This document shows, piece by piece, positions 9,293 through 17,402 of a stretch of DNA of 64,000 nt. The DNA is taken from contig NZ_CP025999.1 of assembly GCF_003086695.1 (NCBI RefSeq), positions 1,228,820 to 1,292,819 of the forward strand, in the 5' to 3' direction. The position numbers and the translations under genes are program-made. The stretch is from Stenotrophomonas sp. SAU14A_NAIMI4_8 (GTDB lineage: Bacteria > Pseudomonadota > Gammaproteobacteria > Xanthomonadales > Xanthomonadaceae). Position 1 is the first letter of the stretch. Each line of letters opens with the position of its first letter. The notes under the pieces were generated by a model, which did no database searches, was not told the DNA's origin, and saw only the letters and a list, made by a program, of their open reading frames with translations.

Positions 9293-9464
9293 CGTCGAGC
9301 TTGCTCGACTGCTCTGGCTTTGCTTCGTAGAGTCGAGCTTGCTCGACTGCTCTGCGCAAAGCAGTCGAGCAAGCTCGACTCTACGGGTATGAGGCGCACA
9401 GCAGTCGAGCAAGCTCGACTCTACGGGCAGGAGGCGAACGGCAGTCGAGCAAGCTCGACTCTAC
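9289..9464. repeat. Five SMAG-type REP units (GTAGAGTCGAGC subtype)
   Basis: Units at 9289-9311 and 9327-9350 are in plus orientation. Units at 9361-9384, 9402-9424 and 9441-9464 are inverted (AGTCGAGCAAGCTCGACTCT then AC). The plus/minus arrangement lets neighbouring units pair into longer hairpins. The first unit supplies the stop codon of the SseB-like gene. Confidence 0.88.
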
Positions 9465-9479
9465 GGGTATCGGGGTGAC

Positions 9480-9507
9480 GGAGGTGCCGGTCGCTGCCGG
9501 CACCTCC
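9480..9507. terminator. Perfect 11-bp stem-loop 3' of the ABC-peptidase gene
   Basis: GGAGGTGCCGG, a 6-nt loop TCGCTG and CCGGCACCTCC form a perfect hairpin a few bases downstream of the minus-strand gene's stop at 9515. No T-run follows on either strand, so it may only block exonucleases or act with Rho. Confidence 0.5.
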
Positions 9508-9514
9508 GTGGTGA

Positions 9515-12500
9515 TCACATCGTGACCTTGCGCCGGTTGTCTTCGCTCACCCGGTCGATCAGCTTGTTGTACGGGTCGAACCCGGCTTCATCCGGCCTGG
9601 CGTCCACGGTCACCGTGATCGTCGGCGTTTCAGCGGTAATGTGGTGGCGCTGCAGGTACAGCACTTTTTCATCGCGCTCCTTGCCCGATGTCCCCTGCGC
9701 GAACACGCCGATCTCCATCCAGTCATCCATCGCCGCGGGGGTCTCCTTGCCTTGGCCGTCGGCATGGGACTTGGCTGCGTGCAGCTTCAGGGTCACCTCG
9801 TAGCGGCCGTCATCGCGCCGGCGCGCGGTGGCCGCCAGCAGACGGTTGTCGTACAGCGTGATCTTCTCGAACAGGTCGGTCACCACCTGTTGGCGGTCGG
9901 CAGGGGTTTCCTGGCGGATGTAGCCCAGCAGTTCGCGCGAGGTGGTGTAGGGCGGCTGCTGGTAGCCCTTGTCCTGCAGGAAGCGCTTCAAGGCACGGTT
10001 CAAGGCCTGCTCACCAATCTCCTCGCGCAGCCGGTAGAACGCCAGCGAGCCCTTGCGGTAGTGGATGTACTGCTGGTTCTCCACCCGTTCCAGCGGCAGC
10101 TCTTCGATACGCTCACCGCCACGGCCGGACAGATAGCTGTCCAGCTCGTCCTTCAGGAACTGGCGCATGTGCCCGCGACCGTATTCCTGTTCCATCACCA
10201 TCAGCGCCGAATACTGGGAAAGTGATTCGGACAGCACCGTAGCGCCCTGCACGTTGGCGCCGATCACCTGGTGTGCCCACCATTGGTGTGCAACTTCGTG
10301 AGCGGTGACATAGAACACGTAGTCCACTTTGTCCGGGTTGCGCAGGTCGGCGATGAAACCGATCGACTCGGAGTAGGGGATGGTGTTGGCAAAGGACTGG
10401 GCAAAGCTGGAATACCCCGGGAACTCGATGATGCGGACCTGGCGGTGCTGGTACGGGGTGAAGTTGGCCTCGTAGTACGCCAGCGACTTCTGCACGGCCT
10501 CGATCATGCGGTCCACGTTGTAGGCGTGGGCCGGGTCGAAATACACCTCAATCGGAATGTCCTTGTACATGCCTTTCTTTACCTGCCAGCGTGCGGACAG
10601 GTAGGCATAGAAGTTCAGCATCGGGCGATCCATCGCGTAGCTGAAGCAGCGGCGGCCATCGACCACGGCTTCATGCTTCAGATAGCCCGGTGCCAGTGCG
10701 ACCTGGTCGGGTGCAGTGCAGATGGTAGTGCGGAAGTCGAGCCAGTCAGCGTCATTGGAGACGTAGGTGTTGGCCCGTGCCGCTTCGTCTTCCAGCTTGG
10801 GCATGCGGGTTGGCTCGCCCAGCCCACGCTTGCGCCGTTCGTTGCGATCCTGCAGTTCGCTGTCCTGGTTGTAGCCGAACGACGGCAACAGGGTGCTGTT
10901 GAAGAACGTGCCGTTTTCCACGATCTGGCTCTGCGCCTGGCCTGAGGTGATGCCTGTGGGGTGCTGCTCGACGCGGAAGTGGAAGCGCCGTTCCTCGCCC
11001 GGCTGAAGGGGCGTGGCCAGGTGATAGATACGGTAGCCCAGGTCCTTGTCGTGGAAGCCAAGCGTCTGCCCGCCCAGGTCCACGCGCTGCAGATGGCGGT
11101 CATCGCCCATCGACAGGTGCACGTCACTGATCGGCGTGGCGTGGGTGTTGCGCACGGTCCAGTCGGCATCGATAGTGACCGACTGCGTTTCAGGGTGCAG
11201 GTCAACCCGATTGTCCACCGCCACGATGCGCGGTTGTGGCAGGCTGCGGTACCTGGACAGCTCACGCTCGTAGCGAGCACGAAGGTCGCGCTCCTGGTCC
11301 GGCGAGCGGAAGTCGTTGCGGATGTTGGTGCTCCAGTACAGCCAGCCACCCAAGGCAACGAACGCCAGCAGCGAGGCGGCCAGCCCCGCACCGGTGGGCC
11401 CGCGCAGACGGCGCCCGGCCAGGGCCAGGCGATCACGCAGGCTGGCGCCGACACCGCGCACCCAGAAGGCAGAGGCCAGGCACAGCAATGCCACCAGCAG
11501 CAGTGCCCAGTACGCCTGGAATGCGAGCTGCCCGGGCAGGAAGTGGCCGAAGCCGTTCATCGCCGAATAGGGCGCATTGGGCCAGCTGCCGAAGTTGTAC
11601 AGGTTCTGCGTGTAATCCAGCATGGCCAGCGCGACCTGCGCGACCATCACCACGATCAGCAAGGCATAGCCGAAGAACTTGTTGTTGGTCAGCACCTGCA
11701 GCACCAGCGCCATGCCGCCCATCAGCACGTAGAACACCGAGCCGAGGGCCAGCGTCTTCAGGTACAGCAGTGGTTCCAGGTGGGTGTAGCCCTGGGCCAG
11801 CTGCAGCACCATGGAAACGAGCGCGCCGATGGCCTGGAAGCAGGCGATGACCACGATCAGCGTGCTGAACCGGGCCAGCAGCGGCACCCAGTTCGGTACC
11901 GGCATGGCATCTGTCACCTCGTTCAGGCGTGCGCTGCGTTCTTTCCAGACCAGCTCACCGGAGTAGAACAGCACGATGATGACCAGCAGCCAGCTGTAGG
12001 CGCCCTGCAGGGCCGCCAGCATCTCCGGGGTGACCGGCCAGATGGGCGTGCCATACATGGTGCTCTGGTTCAATGCGCCGGGGATGAAGTTGGCCATGCC
12101 CAACACCAGCAACACGATGAAGGGAACCCCGCGCAGCACGCCCCATGTGTCAAAGCGCACCTGGCGCAGGTACTGGTGCCAGGCGGTCAGCGCGCCGAAG
12201 CCGGGGCGGACGCGCGGTGCCACGATCCGCGCCGGGCGGTGGTCGCTGCTGGCAATGACCGCCTTGCGACCCCAGCGCTTGCGGCCGCTGCCGCTGCGTT
12301 CGGTGCGGAACAGAGCGAAGGTGGCGGCGAACAGGGCGATGGCCACGCCCAGCCACAACGCCCGGTTGGCCAGCAGGTAGCTGCCCACCTCGGGCAGCTG
12401 TGTGTTGCTCTGCTCGGCTGCCCAGTAGCGCACCGTGCGCCCGAGCGCACGCATGCCCAGCGGCTCGGACAGCACGGCAATCCACGTATTGTCGATGTCG

Positions 12501-13090
12501 CGCAGCAGCGATGCGCTGACCCCGTACAGCACCAGGTAGCACACCAGGCCAATGTAGACCCACAGGATCGAGCGGGTCAGTGCTGCCAGCAGTGCCAGCA
12601 GGGCGGTGGTGAACACCACGTTGGGCAGCACGATCCAGGTGAACGCCCAGGCATAGCTTGCCAGGGAAACCGGCCCGACCCGGGCCTGGTCCACCCACGG
12701 CATGAACGGTGCCAGGAAGATGCCCAGCGCAATGATGGCGTACACCAGCAGGCTGGCACAGAGCGCTGCCAGCAGGCGCCCGGCCAGATAGTCGCGGCGC
12801 TTGATCGGGCTGGCAAAGATCAGCTCGGCGGTGCCGAGGTCGAAATCGCGCAGCAGTGCGGTGCTGACGAACAGCGTGGACACGAGCATGCACAACATGG
12901 TGAAAATGCCCATGAAGCGGGCAATGACGATGGGGGCGTTGCGGTGCACGTTGCCCAGGCTGCCGCCGATCTGCACGGCTTCGGACGAAGCGGCGGCAAA
13001 GGCCAGGGCGGCGAACAGCAGTGCCAGCAGCCACAGCAGTGGCGAACGCAGCTGCTCGCGCAGCTCGAAGCGGAAGAAGGTCAGGATCAT
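9515..13090 (-). CDS. ABC transporter permease fused to an M1-like metallopeptidase
   Basis: The protein has 1191 aa. Its first ~570 residues hold two sets of membrane segments typical of ABC-2 permeases (MILTFFRFELREQLRSPLLW at the start, a second block near 310-540). The C-terminal half is a periplasmic M1-type (gluzincin) domain with zinc motif H931-E-V-A-H935. The next Glu is E955, 19 residues after H935, one more than in classical M1 enzymes. I found no GxMEN exopeptidase motif. Such fusions are known in Xanthomonadales, but their substrate is unknown. The ATPase gene lies 12 nt upstream, so the two make one transporter. It may export a peptide and process it. Confidence 0.88.
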   Translation of the reverse strand: MILTFFRFELREQLRSPLLWLLALLFAALAFAAASSEAVQIGGSLGNVHRNAPIVIARFMGIFTMLCMLVSTLFVSTALLRDFDLGTAELIFASPIKRRDYLAGRLLAALCASLLVYAIIALGIFLAPFMPWVDQARVGPVSLASYAWAFTWIVLPNVVFTTALLALLAALTRSILWVYIGLVCYLVLYGVSASLLRDIDNTWIAVLSEPLGMRALGRTVRYWAAEQSNTQLPEVGSYLLANRALWLGVAIALFAATFALFRTERSGSGRKRWGRKAVIASSDHRPARIVAPRVRPGFGALTAWHQYLRQVRFDTWGVLRGVPFIVLLVLGMANFIPGALNQSTMYGTPIWPVTPEMLAALQGAYSWLLVIIVLFYSGELVWKERSARLNEVTDAMPVPNWVPLLARFSTLIVVIACFQAIGALVSMVLQLAQGYTHLEPLLYLKTLALGSVFYVLMGGMALVLQVLTNNKFFGYALLIVVMVAQVALAMLDYTQNLYNFGSWPNAPYSAMNGFGHFLPGQLAFQAYWALLLVALLCLASAFWVRGVGASLRDRLALAGRRLRGPTGAGLAASLLAFVALGGWLYWSTNIRNDFRSPDQERDLRARYERELSRYRSLPQPRIVAVDNRVDLHPETQSVTIDADWTVRNTHATPISDVHLSMGDDRHLQRVDLGGQTLGFHDKDLGYRIYHLATPLQPGEERRFHFRVEQHPTGITSGQAQSQIVENGTFFNSTLLPSFGYNQDSELQDRNERRKRGLGEPTRMPKLEDEAARANTYVSNDADWLDFRTTICTAPDQVALAPGYLKHEAVVDGRRCFSYAMDRPMLNFYAYLSARWQVKKGMYKDIPIEVYFDPAHAYNVDRMIEAVQKSLAYYEANFTPYQHRQVRIIEFPGYSSFAQSFANTIPYSESIGFIADLRNPDKVDYVFYVTAHEVAHQWWAHQVIGANVQGATVLSESLSQYSALMVMEQEYGRGHMRQFLKDELDSYLSGRGGERIEELPLERVENQQYIHYRKGSLAFYRLREEIGEQALNRALKRFLQDKGYQQPPYTTSRELLGYIRQETPADRQQVVTDLFEKITLYDNRLLAATARRRDDGRYEVTLKLHAAKSHADGQGKETPAAMDDWMEIGVFAQGTSGKERDEKVLYLQRHHITAETPTITVTVDARPDEAGFDPYNKLIDRVSEDNRRKVTM

Positions 13091-13102
13091 GGTCTACTCC
13101 GC

Positions 13103-14002
13103 TCAGGCCGCGCGGGCACGCGCCTGCAGGCGCAGGCGCTGGAAGTAGACATCCTCAAGATCGGGGGCCACTGCACTGAAGCCGTCGCCGGGGTCGCTGG
13201 CGCTGTGCACATGGATCACCGGGCGCCCGCCCACCAGGCGCGAGGACAGCACCACATGGCGCGCCTCGTGGTCGGCCAGTTCGGAAGGATCCACCTGCTT
13301 GCGCCAGACCTGGTGCTGCAGGGCATCGATGGCATCGACAGGGCGCCCTGTCAGCAGCACCTGGCCTTTGTTCATGATCGCCATGGTCGGGCACAGATCG
13401 GTGACATCTTCCACGATGTGGGTGGACAGGATCACCGCTACGTTCTCGCCGATGGCCGCCAGCAGATTCAGGAAGCGGTTGCGCTCTTCAGGGTCCAGGC
13501 CAGCGGTGGGCTCATCCACGATGACCAGGCGCGGATCACCCAGCAGTGCCTGGGCAATGCCGAAGCGCTGGCGCATGCCGCCGGAGTAGGTGCCCAGCTT
13601 GCGCTTGCGTGCGTCCCACAGGTTCACCTGCTGCAGCAGGCCGTCCACCACCTCGCGGCGCTGGGCGCGCTGGGTCAGGCCCTTCAGAACCGCGAAATGA
13701 TCCAGCAGGTCCAGCGCGCTTACTTTCGGGTACACGCCGAAATCCTGCGGCAGATAGCCCAGGCGGCGGCGCACGGCGTCCTTGTCGCGCAGCACATCAA
13801 TGGGGGATTCGCCGGGAATGCTGAGGGTGGCCGATCCGCTGTCAGCTTCCTGCAGCGTGGCCAGGGTGCGCATCAGCGATGACTTTCCCGCACCATTGGG
13901 GCCCAGCAGCCCGAACATACCGCGCGGAATGTCCAGCGACACGGCATTGAGGGCGTGCACGCCATTGGCGTACGTCTTGGACAGCGAATCGATCTTCAGC
14001 AT
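13103..14002 (-). CDS. ABC transporter ATP-binding protein
   Basis: The protein has 299 aa. It contains Walker A GPNGAGKSS near residue 37, signature YSGGMRQRFGIAQAL near 138, Walker B RLVIVDEPTAGLDP and the H-loop STHIVED. The start at 14002 gives the usual MLKIDSLSKTYANGVHAL opening; an alternative ATG 15 nt upstream has no suitably spaced Shine-Dalgarno, and longer extensions run into REP sequence. It energises the permease-peptidase fusion encoded 12 nt downstream. Confidence 0.92.
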   Translation of the reverse strand: MLKIDSLSKTYANGVHALNAVSLDIPRGMFGLLGPNGAGKSSLMRTLATLQEADSGSATLSIPGESPIDVLRDKDAVRRRLGYLPQDFGVYPKVSALDLLDHFAVLKGLTQRAQRREVVDGLLQQVNLWDARKRKLGTYSGGMRQRFGIAQALLGDPRLVIVDEPTAGLDPEERNRFLNLLAAIGENVAVILSTHIVEDVTDLCPTMAIMNKGQVLLTGRPVDAIDALQHQVWRKQVDPSELADHEARHVVLSSRLVGGRPVIHVHSASDPGDGFSAVAPDLEDVYFQRLRLQARARAA

Positions 14003-14100
14003 GCGACGTACACCCATTCCTTGTGTATGAACGTCGTTTATCGCGCTGAATGGGTGCGGGGGGAATCCCCCGTTGGTCATGGGTGGCCCGTAGCCGGGGG

Positions 14101-14224
14101 CGTCCAGCTTGCTCGACTGCCCTGGCCTGGGCTTTGTAGAGTCGAGCTTGCTCGACTGCGCTGCGCACGACAGTCGAGCAAGCTCGACTCTACCAAGGGG
14201 CCAGTCGACCAAGCTCGACTCTAC
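14101..14224. repeat. Four SMAG-type REP units
   Basis: Units lie at 14101-14120 (degenerate), 14136-14159, 14171-14193 (inverted) and 14201-14224 (inverted, one changed base in the loop). They fill the gap between the ABC ATPase gene promoter region and the end of the LacI gene. Confidence 0.85.
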
Positions 14225-14227
14225 CGG

Positions 14228-15259
14228 TTACCGGTGCAGCGAGGATTCGCGCGCGACCAGCTTCACCGGAATGCTCAGGCCATCGACCGGCTGGCCGTTG
14301 ATCAGCGCCAGCAGTTTTTCCACCAGCAGCTGCCCGGCCTGCTTGGTGTCCTGCTGCACGGTGGTCAGCGGCGGCGATACCGAGGCTGCCAGCGGAATAT
14401 CGTCGAAGCCGGTCACCGCCACGTCCTGCGGCACGCGCAGGCCGCGTTCGCGCAGGGCACGCAGCGCGCCAATGGCGATCAGGTCGCTGGCCGCGCAGAT
14501 GGCATCGATCGGGCCGCCGCTGCCCAGCAGCTGCAGGCAGGCCTCGTAGCCGGAGGCTTCGGTGGTGATCGCATCGTGCTGCAGGCCGGGCTCGGCCGTC
14601 AGGCCGCGTGCCTGCAGCGCCGCCACGTGGCCGCGATAGCGCTCTTCGAATTCGGGGTAATGGCTGGACGCGTGGCCGAGGAAGGCGATGCGGCGGCAGC
14701 CCTGGTCCAGCAGATGGGCGGTGATGTCATGCCCGCCCTGGAAGTTGTCGCTGCCGATCGATACCCCGGGCTGGCCGGGCAGGGCCGCGCCCCAGCGCAC
14801 GAAATGGGTGCCTTGTTCCACCAGCCGCTGCAGGCGGTCGCGCGACTGGTGGTAATCGCCGTAGCCCAGCAGGATGATGCCGTCAGCCTTGTTGCTGTCT
14901 TCGTAGTCGGCCTGCCAGTCGGTGGACAGCTGCTGGAAGGACACCAGCAGGTCCTGCCCGTGCAGGGCGCAGGCGCGGGTGATCGAGCCCAGCATGGAAT
15001 GGAAGAACGGGTTGATCAGCGAGTCATCGTTGGTGGGATCTTCGAAGAACAGCAACGCCAGCGTGCCGGCATTGCGCAGGCGCAGGCTGGAGGCGTTCTT
15101 GTCGACCTTGTAATTCAGCTCGCGGGCGATGCGCAGGATGCGCTCGCGGGTTTCCGCATTCACCATTGGGCTGCCACGCAGGGCGCGCGACACCGTGGGC
15201 TGGGACACCCCGGCCAGGTGGGCGATGTCCAGGGAAGTGGCTTTGCCTTTGATCGTCAT
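14228..15259 (-). CDS. LacI/GalR-family transcriptional regulator, candidate maltodextrin repressor
   Basis: The protein has 343 aa, the usual length. The N-terminal helix-turn-helix (SLDIAHLAGVSQPTVSRALR, residues 9-28) with its hinge is followed by a periplasmic-binding-like sugar domain ending ...LVARESSLHR. The start at 15259 gives MTIKGKATSLDIA. The nearest sites with LacI-type symmetry that are not claimed by the other LacI gene (25153) are the two ATACGTAT sites of the maltodextrin locus, so it is a candidate MalR. It is 5 kb away from that locus, and the link is inference only. Confidence 0.88.
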   Translation of the reverse strand: MTIKGKATSLDIAHLAGVSQPTVSRALRGSPMVNAETRERILRIARELNYKVDKNASSLRLRNAGTLALLFFEDPTNDDSLINPFFHSMLGSITRACALHGQDLLVSFQQLSTDWQADYEDSNKADGIILLGYGDYHQSRDRLQRLVEQGTHFVRWGAALPGQPGVSIGSDNFQGGHDITAHLLDQGCRRIAFLGHASSHYPEFEERYRGHVAALQARGLTAEPGLQHDAITTEASGYEACLQLLGSGGPIDAICAASDLIAIGALRALRERGLRVPQDVAVTGFDDIPLAASVSPPLTTVQQDTKQAGQLLVEKLLALINGQPVDGLSIPVKLVARESSLHR

Positions 15260-15667
15260 TGTCCGGGTGGGGAAGAACGGGCGGTGCAGGACGCATGATG
15301 CCATGCGGTGGGCCCGGCCGAGACAGGCGTTGGCCCGGTCGTGACCGTGCCGCATCTGCCATGGCCGTGGCGCAGCTCGCGCGCTGCGCCGCTGTCTCCA
15401 TCGAACCGGGCCGATTGCGCGCTGGGCAGGTCACGGCGGCCCGGAGAATGCCCGCTCTTTCGCCGCAAACCATTGCCCTGCAACGATTTTCCAGGGTTCC
15501 GCCCGGCCGCGCCGGTCGTCGCAGGGCAGGCGCTGGCCGGTGGCGATGTTAAGATGTACCGTTCTTGCATCCCCCAAATTTCACCAAGGGTGGCCCCGGC
15601 CACGGCATGCCCGGTCACGGCGTGCTATCACTGGCGGCCTGCCCTTGGACAACGGACGAAGGTACCT
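15260..15667. other. Spacer without a gene, divergent promoters of lacI-type gene and ssb
   Basis: These 408 nt have no convincing coding frame; the open frame upstream of ssb has the composition of untranslated sequence. A TTAAGAT element near 15548-15555 could be the -10 of the ssb promoter. No strong repeat or operator was seen. Confidence 0.6.
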
Positions 15668-16270
15668 ATGGCGCGCGGCATCAACAAAGTCATCCTGGTC
15701 GGCAATCTCGGCAACGACCCGGACGTGAAGTACACCCAGGGCGGCATGGCGATCACCCGCATCAGCCTGGCCACCACCAGCGTCCGCAAGGACAAGGACG
15801 GCAACCAGCAGGAACGCACCGAATGGCACCGCGTGGTGTTCTTCGGCAAGCTGGGCGAGATCGCTGGCGAGTACCTGCGCAAGGGCAGCTCGGTCTACGT
15901 CGAAGGCAGCCTGCGCTATGACAAGTACACCGGTCAGGATGGCGTGGAGAAGTACTCCACCGACATCATTGCCGATGAAATGCAGATGCTGGGCGGCCGC
16001 GGTGACGGCGGCGGTGGCGGCAACTACGGCGGCGACCGTCCGCAGCGCCAGCAGGCCCCGCGCCAGGAGTACGGCGGCGGTGGCGGTGGCCAGCGTGGCG
16101 GCCAGGGCGGTGGTTACGGCAACCAGGGCGGTGGCAACCAGGGTGGCGGCTACGGCAACCAGGGCGGCAACCAGGGCGGCGGCTATGGCAACCAGGGTGG
16201 CAACCAGCGCCCGCAGCCGCAGCAGGCACCGCCGATGGACGACTTCGCTGACGACGATATTCCGTTCTGA
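15668..16270 (+). CDS. ssb: Single-stranded DNA-binding protein
   Basis: The protein has 200 aa. Residues 1-110 form the OB fold, with the typical [20 protein letters not shown] start and [22 protein letters not shown] Gly/Gln/Asn-rich linker (about 113-185) is built from repeats of GGGYGNQGG type, and the last residues [10 protein letters not shown] are the acidic tip that docks replication and repair proteins. SSB protects single-stranded DNA in replication, repair and recombination. A GGTACCT stretch precedes the ATG; no strong Shine-Dalgarno is present. A clear terminator follows. Confidence 0.97.
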   Translation: MARGINKVILVGNLGNDPDVKYTQGGMAITRISLATTSVRKDKDGNQQERTEWHRVVFFGKLGEIAGEYLRKGSSVYVEGSLRYDKYTGQDGVEKYSTDIIADEMQMLGGRGDGGGGGNYGGDRPQRQQAPRQEYGGGGGGQRGGQGGGYGNQGGGNQGGGYGNQGGNQGGGYGNQGGNQRPQPQQAPPMDDFADDDIPF

Positions 16271-16290
16271 TCGAACGCGCGTCAGCAGCA

Positions 16291-16327
16291 GAAAAGAAAG
16301 CCCCGCTCATGCGGGGCTTTTCTTTTT
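16291..16327 (+). terminator. Rho-independent terminator of ssb
   Basis: AAAGCCCCGC, loop TCAT and GCGGGGCTTT form a perfect stem followed by TCTTTTT. A-rich sequence ahead of the stem makes it usable on both strands. Confidence 0.93.
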
Positions 16328-16409
16328 CCGCGATGTCATCGCAGTGGTGCCCCGCAGCATGCGTTTTCGTGCACCGCGTCTTGCAAAAAAAATACGTCCT
16401 CCCGTATGG

Positions 16410-16423
16410 TGCAATCGATTGCA
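16410..16423. promoter_or_regulatory. LacI-type operator TGCAATCGATTGCA (copy 1)
   Basis: A perfect 14-bp palindrome lies 49 nt upstream of the first gene of the GMC-dehydrogenase operon. The identical palindrome occurs at 25074-25087, beside the LacI-family gene at 25153 and the minus-strand arm of the same locus. A central CG with symmetrical arms is the classic LacI-family operator form. Confidence 0.75.
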
Positions 16424-16472
16424 TTGCAGTGAATCGTTTGCGTTTGCTACCGGTTGGGAGGCCGGTAAGTGG

Positions 16473-17375
16473 ATGGCCATTCATTCAAGCGGACCGGCAC
16501 CGGCGCCGGGCTTCACACGCCGGGACGCATTGCGTGTCGCACTTGCCGGGGGGGTGGGACTGGGTGTTGCCGCTGCAGGCGCGTTGCCCGTCCCCGCCGA
16601 TGCTGCACCCCTCAAAGGCCGCCTGAAGCACGCTGTCGCTCGCTGGACCTTCCCGCAGTTGTCGGTCGCCCAGCTCTGCCAGACCGTGAAGGGCCTCGGC
16701 TTTGCCGCCATCGACCTGGTTGGCCCGGAGGACTGGCCCACCCTGAAGGCACATGGCGTGGACAGCTCGATGTGCAACGGCGCGGAGCTGGGCCTGACCA
16801 AGGGCTTCGCCGGCCGCGAATTCCACGATGAACTGGTGGCGCGCTACACGCGGCACATCGACCTGGTAGCCGATGCCGGCTATCGCAACCTCATCTGTTT
16901 TTCCGGCAACCGCAATGGCATGGACCCGCAGCAGGGCATGGCCAACGCCGAAGCCGGCCTCAAGCGCATCCTCGGCCACGCCGAGAAACGCGGCGTCGTA
17001 CTGGTGATGGAACTGCTGAACTCCCGCGTGGACCATCGAGACTATCTGTGCGACCACTCGGCCTGGGGCGTGGAGCTGTGCAAGCGGCTCGGCTCGGACA
17101 ATTTCGGCCTGCTCTACGACATCTACCACATGCAGATCATGGAAGGCGACATCATCGCCACCATCGGTCGGGACCACGCGTACTTCAAGCACTACCACAC
17201 CGCAGGCGTGCCTGGCCGGCACGAGATCGGCGACCAGCAGGAACTGAACTATCCGGCCATTTGTCGCGCGATCGGCGACACCGGTTTTGATGGGTATCTG
17301 GCACAGGAATTCATGCCTGCGTTGCCCGATCCCATTGGCTCATTGCGCGAGGCGATCCGTCTCTGCGACGTCTGA
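16473..17375 (+). CDS. Tat-exported TIM-barrel sugar isomerase/epimerase-like protein (hydroxypyruvate isomerase-like)
   Basis: The protein has 300 aa. A twin-arginine signal FTRRDALRVALAGGVGLGVA (residues 14-33) indicates folded export. The mature part is an AP-endonuclease-2-type TIM barrel with the metal-site segments VVLVMELLNSR, LLYDIYHMQIMEGD and YFKHYHTAGVPGRHE, which resemble hydroxypyruvate isomerase. A location in the periplasm and the neighbouring glycoside dehydrogenase argue against a central-metabolism role. It more likely acts on an oxidised sugar (isomerisation or beta-elimination). A GGGAGG lies about 12 nt before the ATG. It is the first gene of the plus-strand arm of the regulon, 27 nt before the GMC gene. 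Confidence 0.82.
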   Translation: MAIHSSGPAPAPGFTRRDALRVALAGGVGLGVAAAGALPVPADAAPLKGRLKHAVARWTFPQLSVAQLCQTVKGLGFAAIDLVGPEDWPTLKAHGVDSSMCNGAELGLTKGFAGREFHDELVARYTRHIDLVADAGYRNLICFSGNRNGMDPQQGMANAEAGLKRILGHAEKRGVVLVMELLNSRVDHRDYLCDHSAWGVELCKRLGSDNFGLLYDIYHMQIMEGDIIATIGRDHAYFKHYHTAGVPGRHEIGDQQELNYPAICRAIGDTGFDGYLAQEFMPALPDPIGSLREAIRLCDV

Positions 17376-17402
17376 AACGATATCCACCCAGGTGATAGAC
17401 CC

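Noticed and set aside
8753..9464. Spaced palindromic repeats that resemble a CRISPR array
   Set aside because: Units are of several subtypes, alternate in orientation, have very short or unequal spacers and no cas genes are near; they are REP elements.
10961..13882. A 973-codon open frame on the plus strand opposite the ABC permease-peptidase gene
   Set aside because: It is the antisense of a well-recognised gene. The translation is His/Gln/Arg-rich low-complexity sequence with no family, a usual effect of high GC and codon bias.
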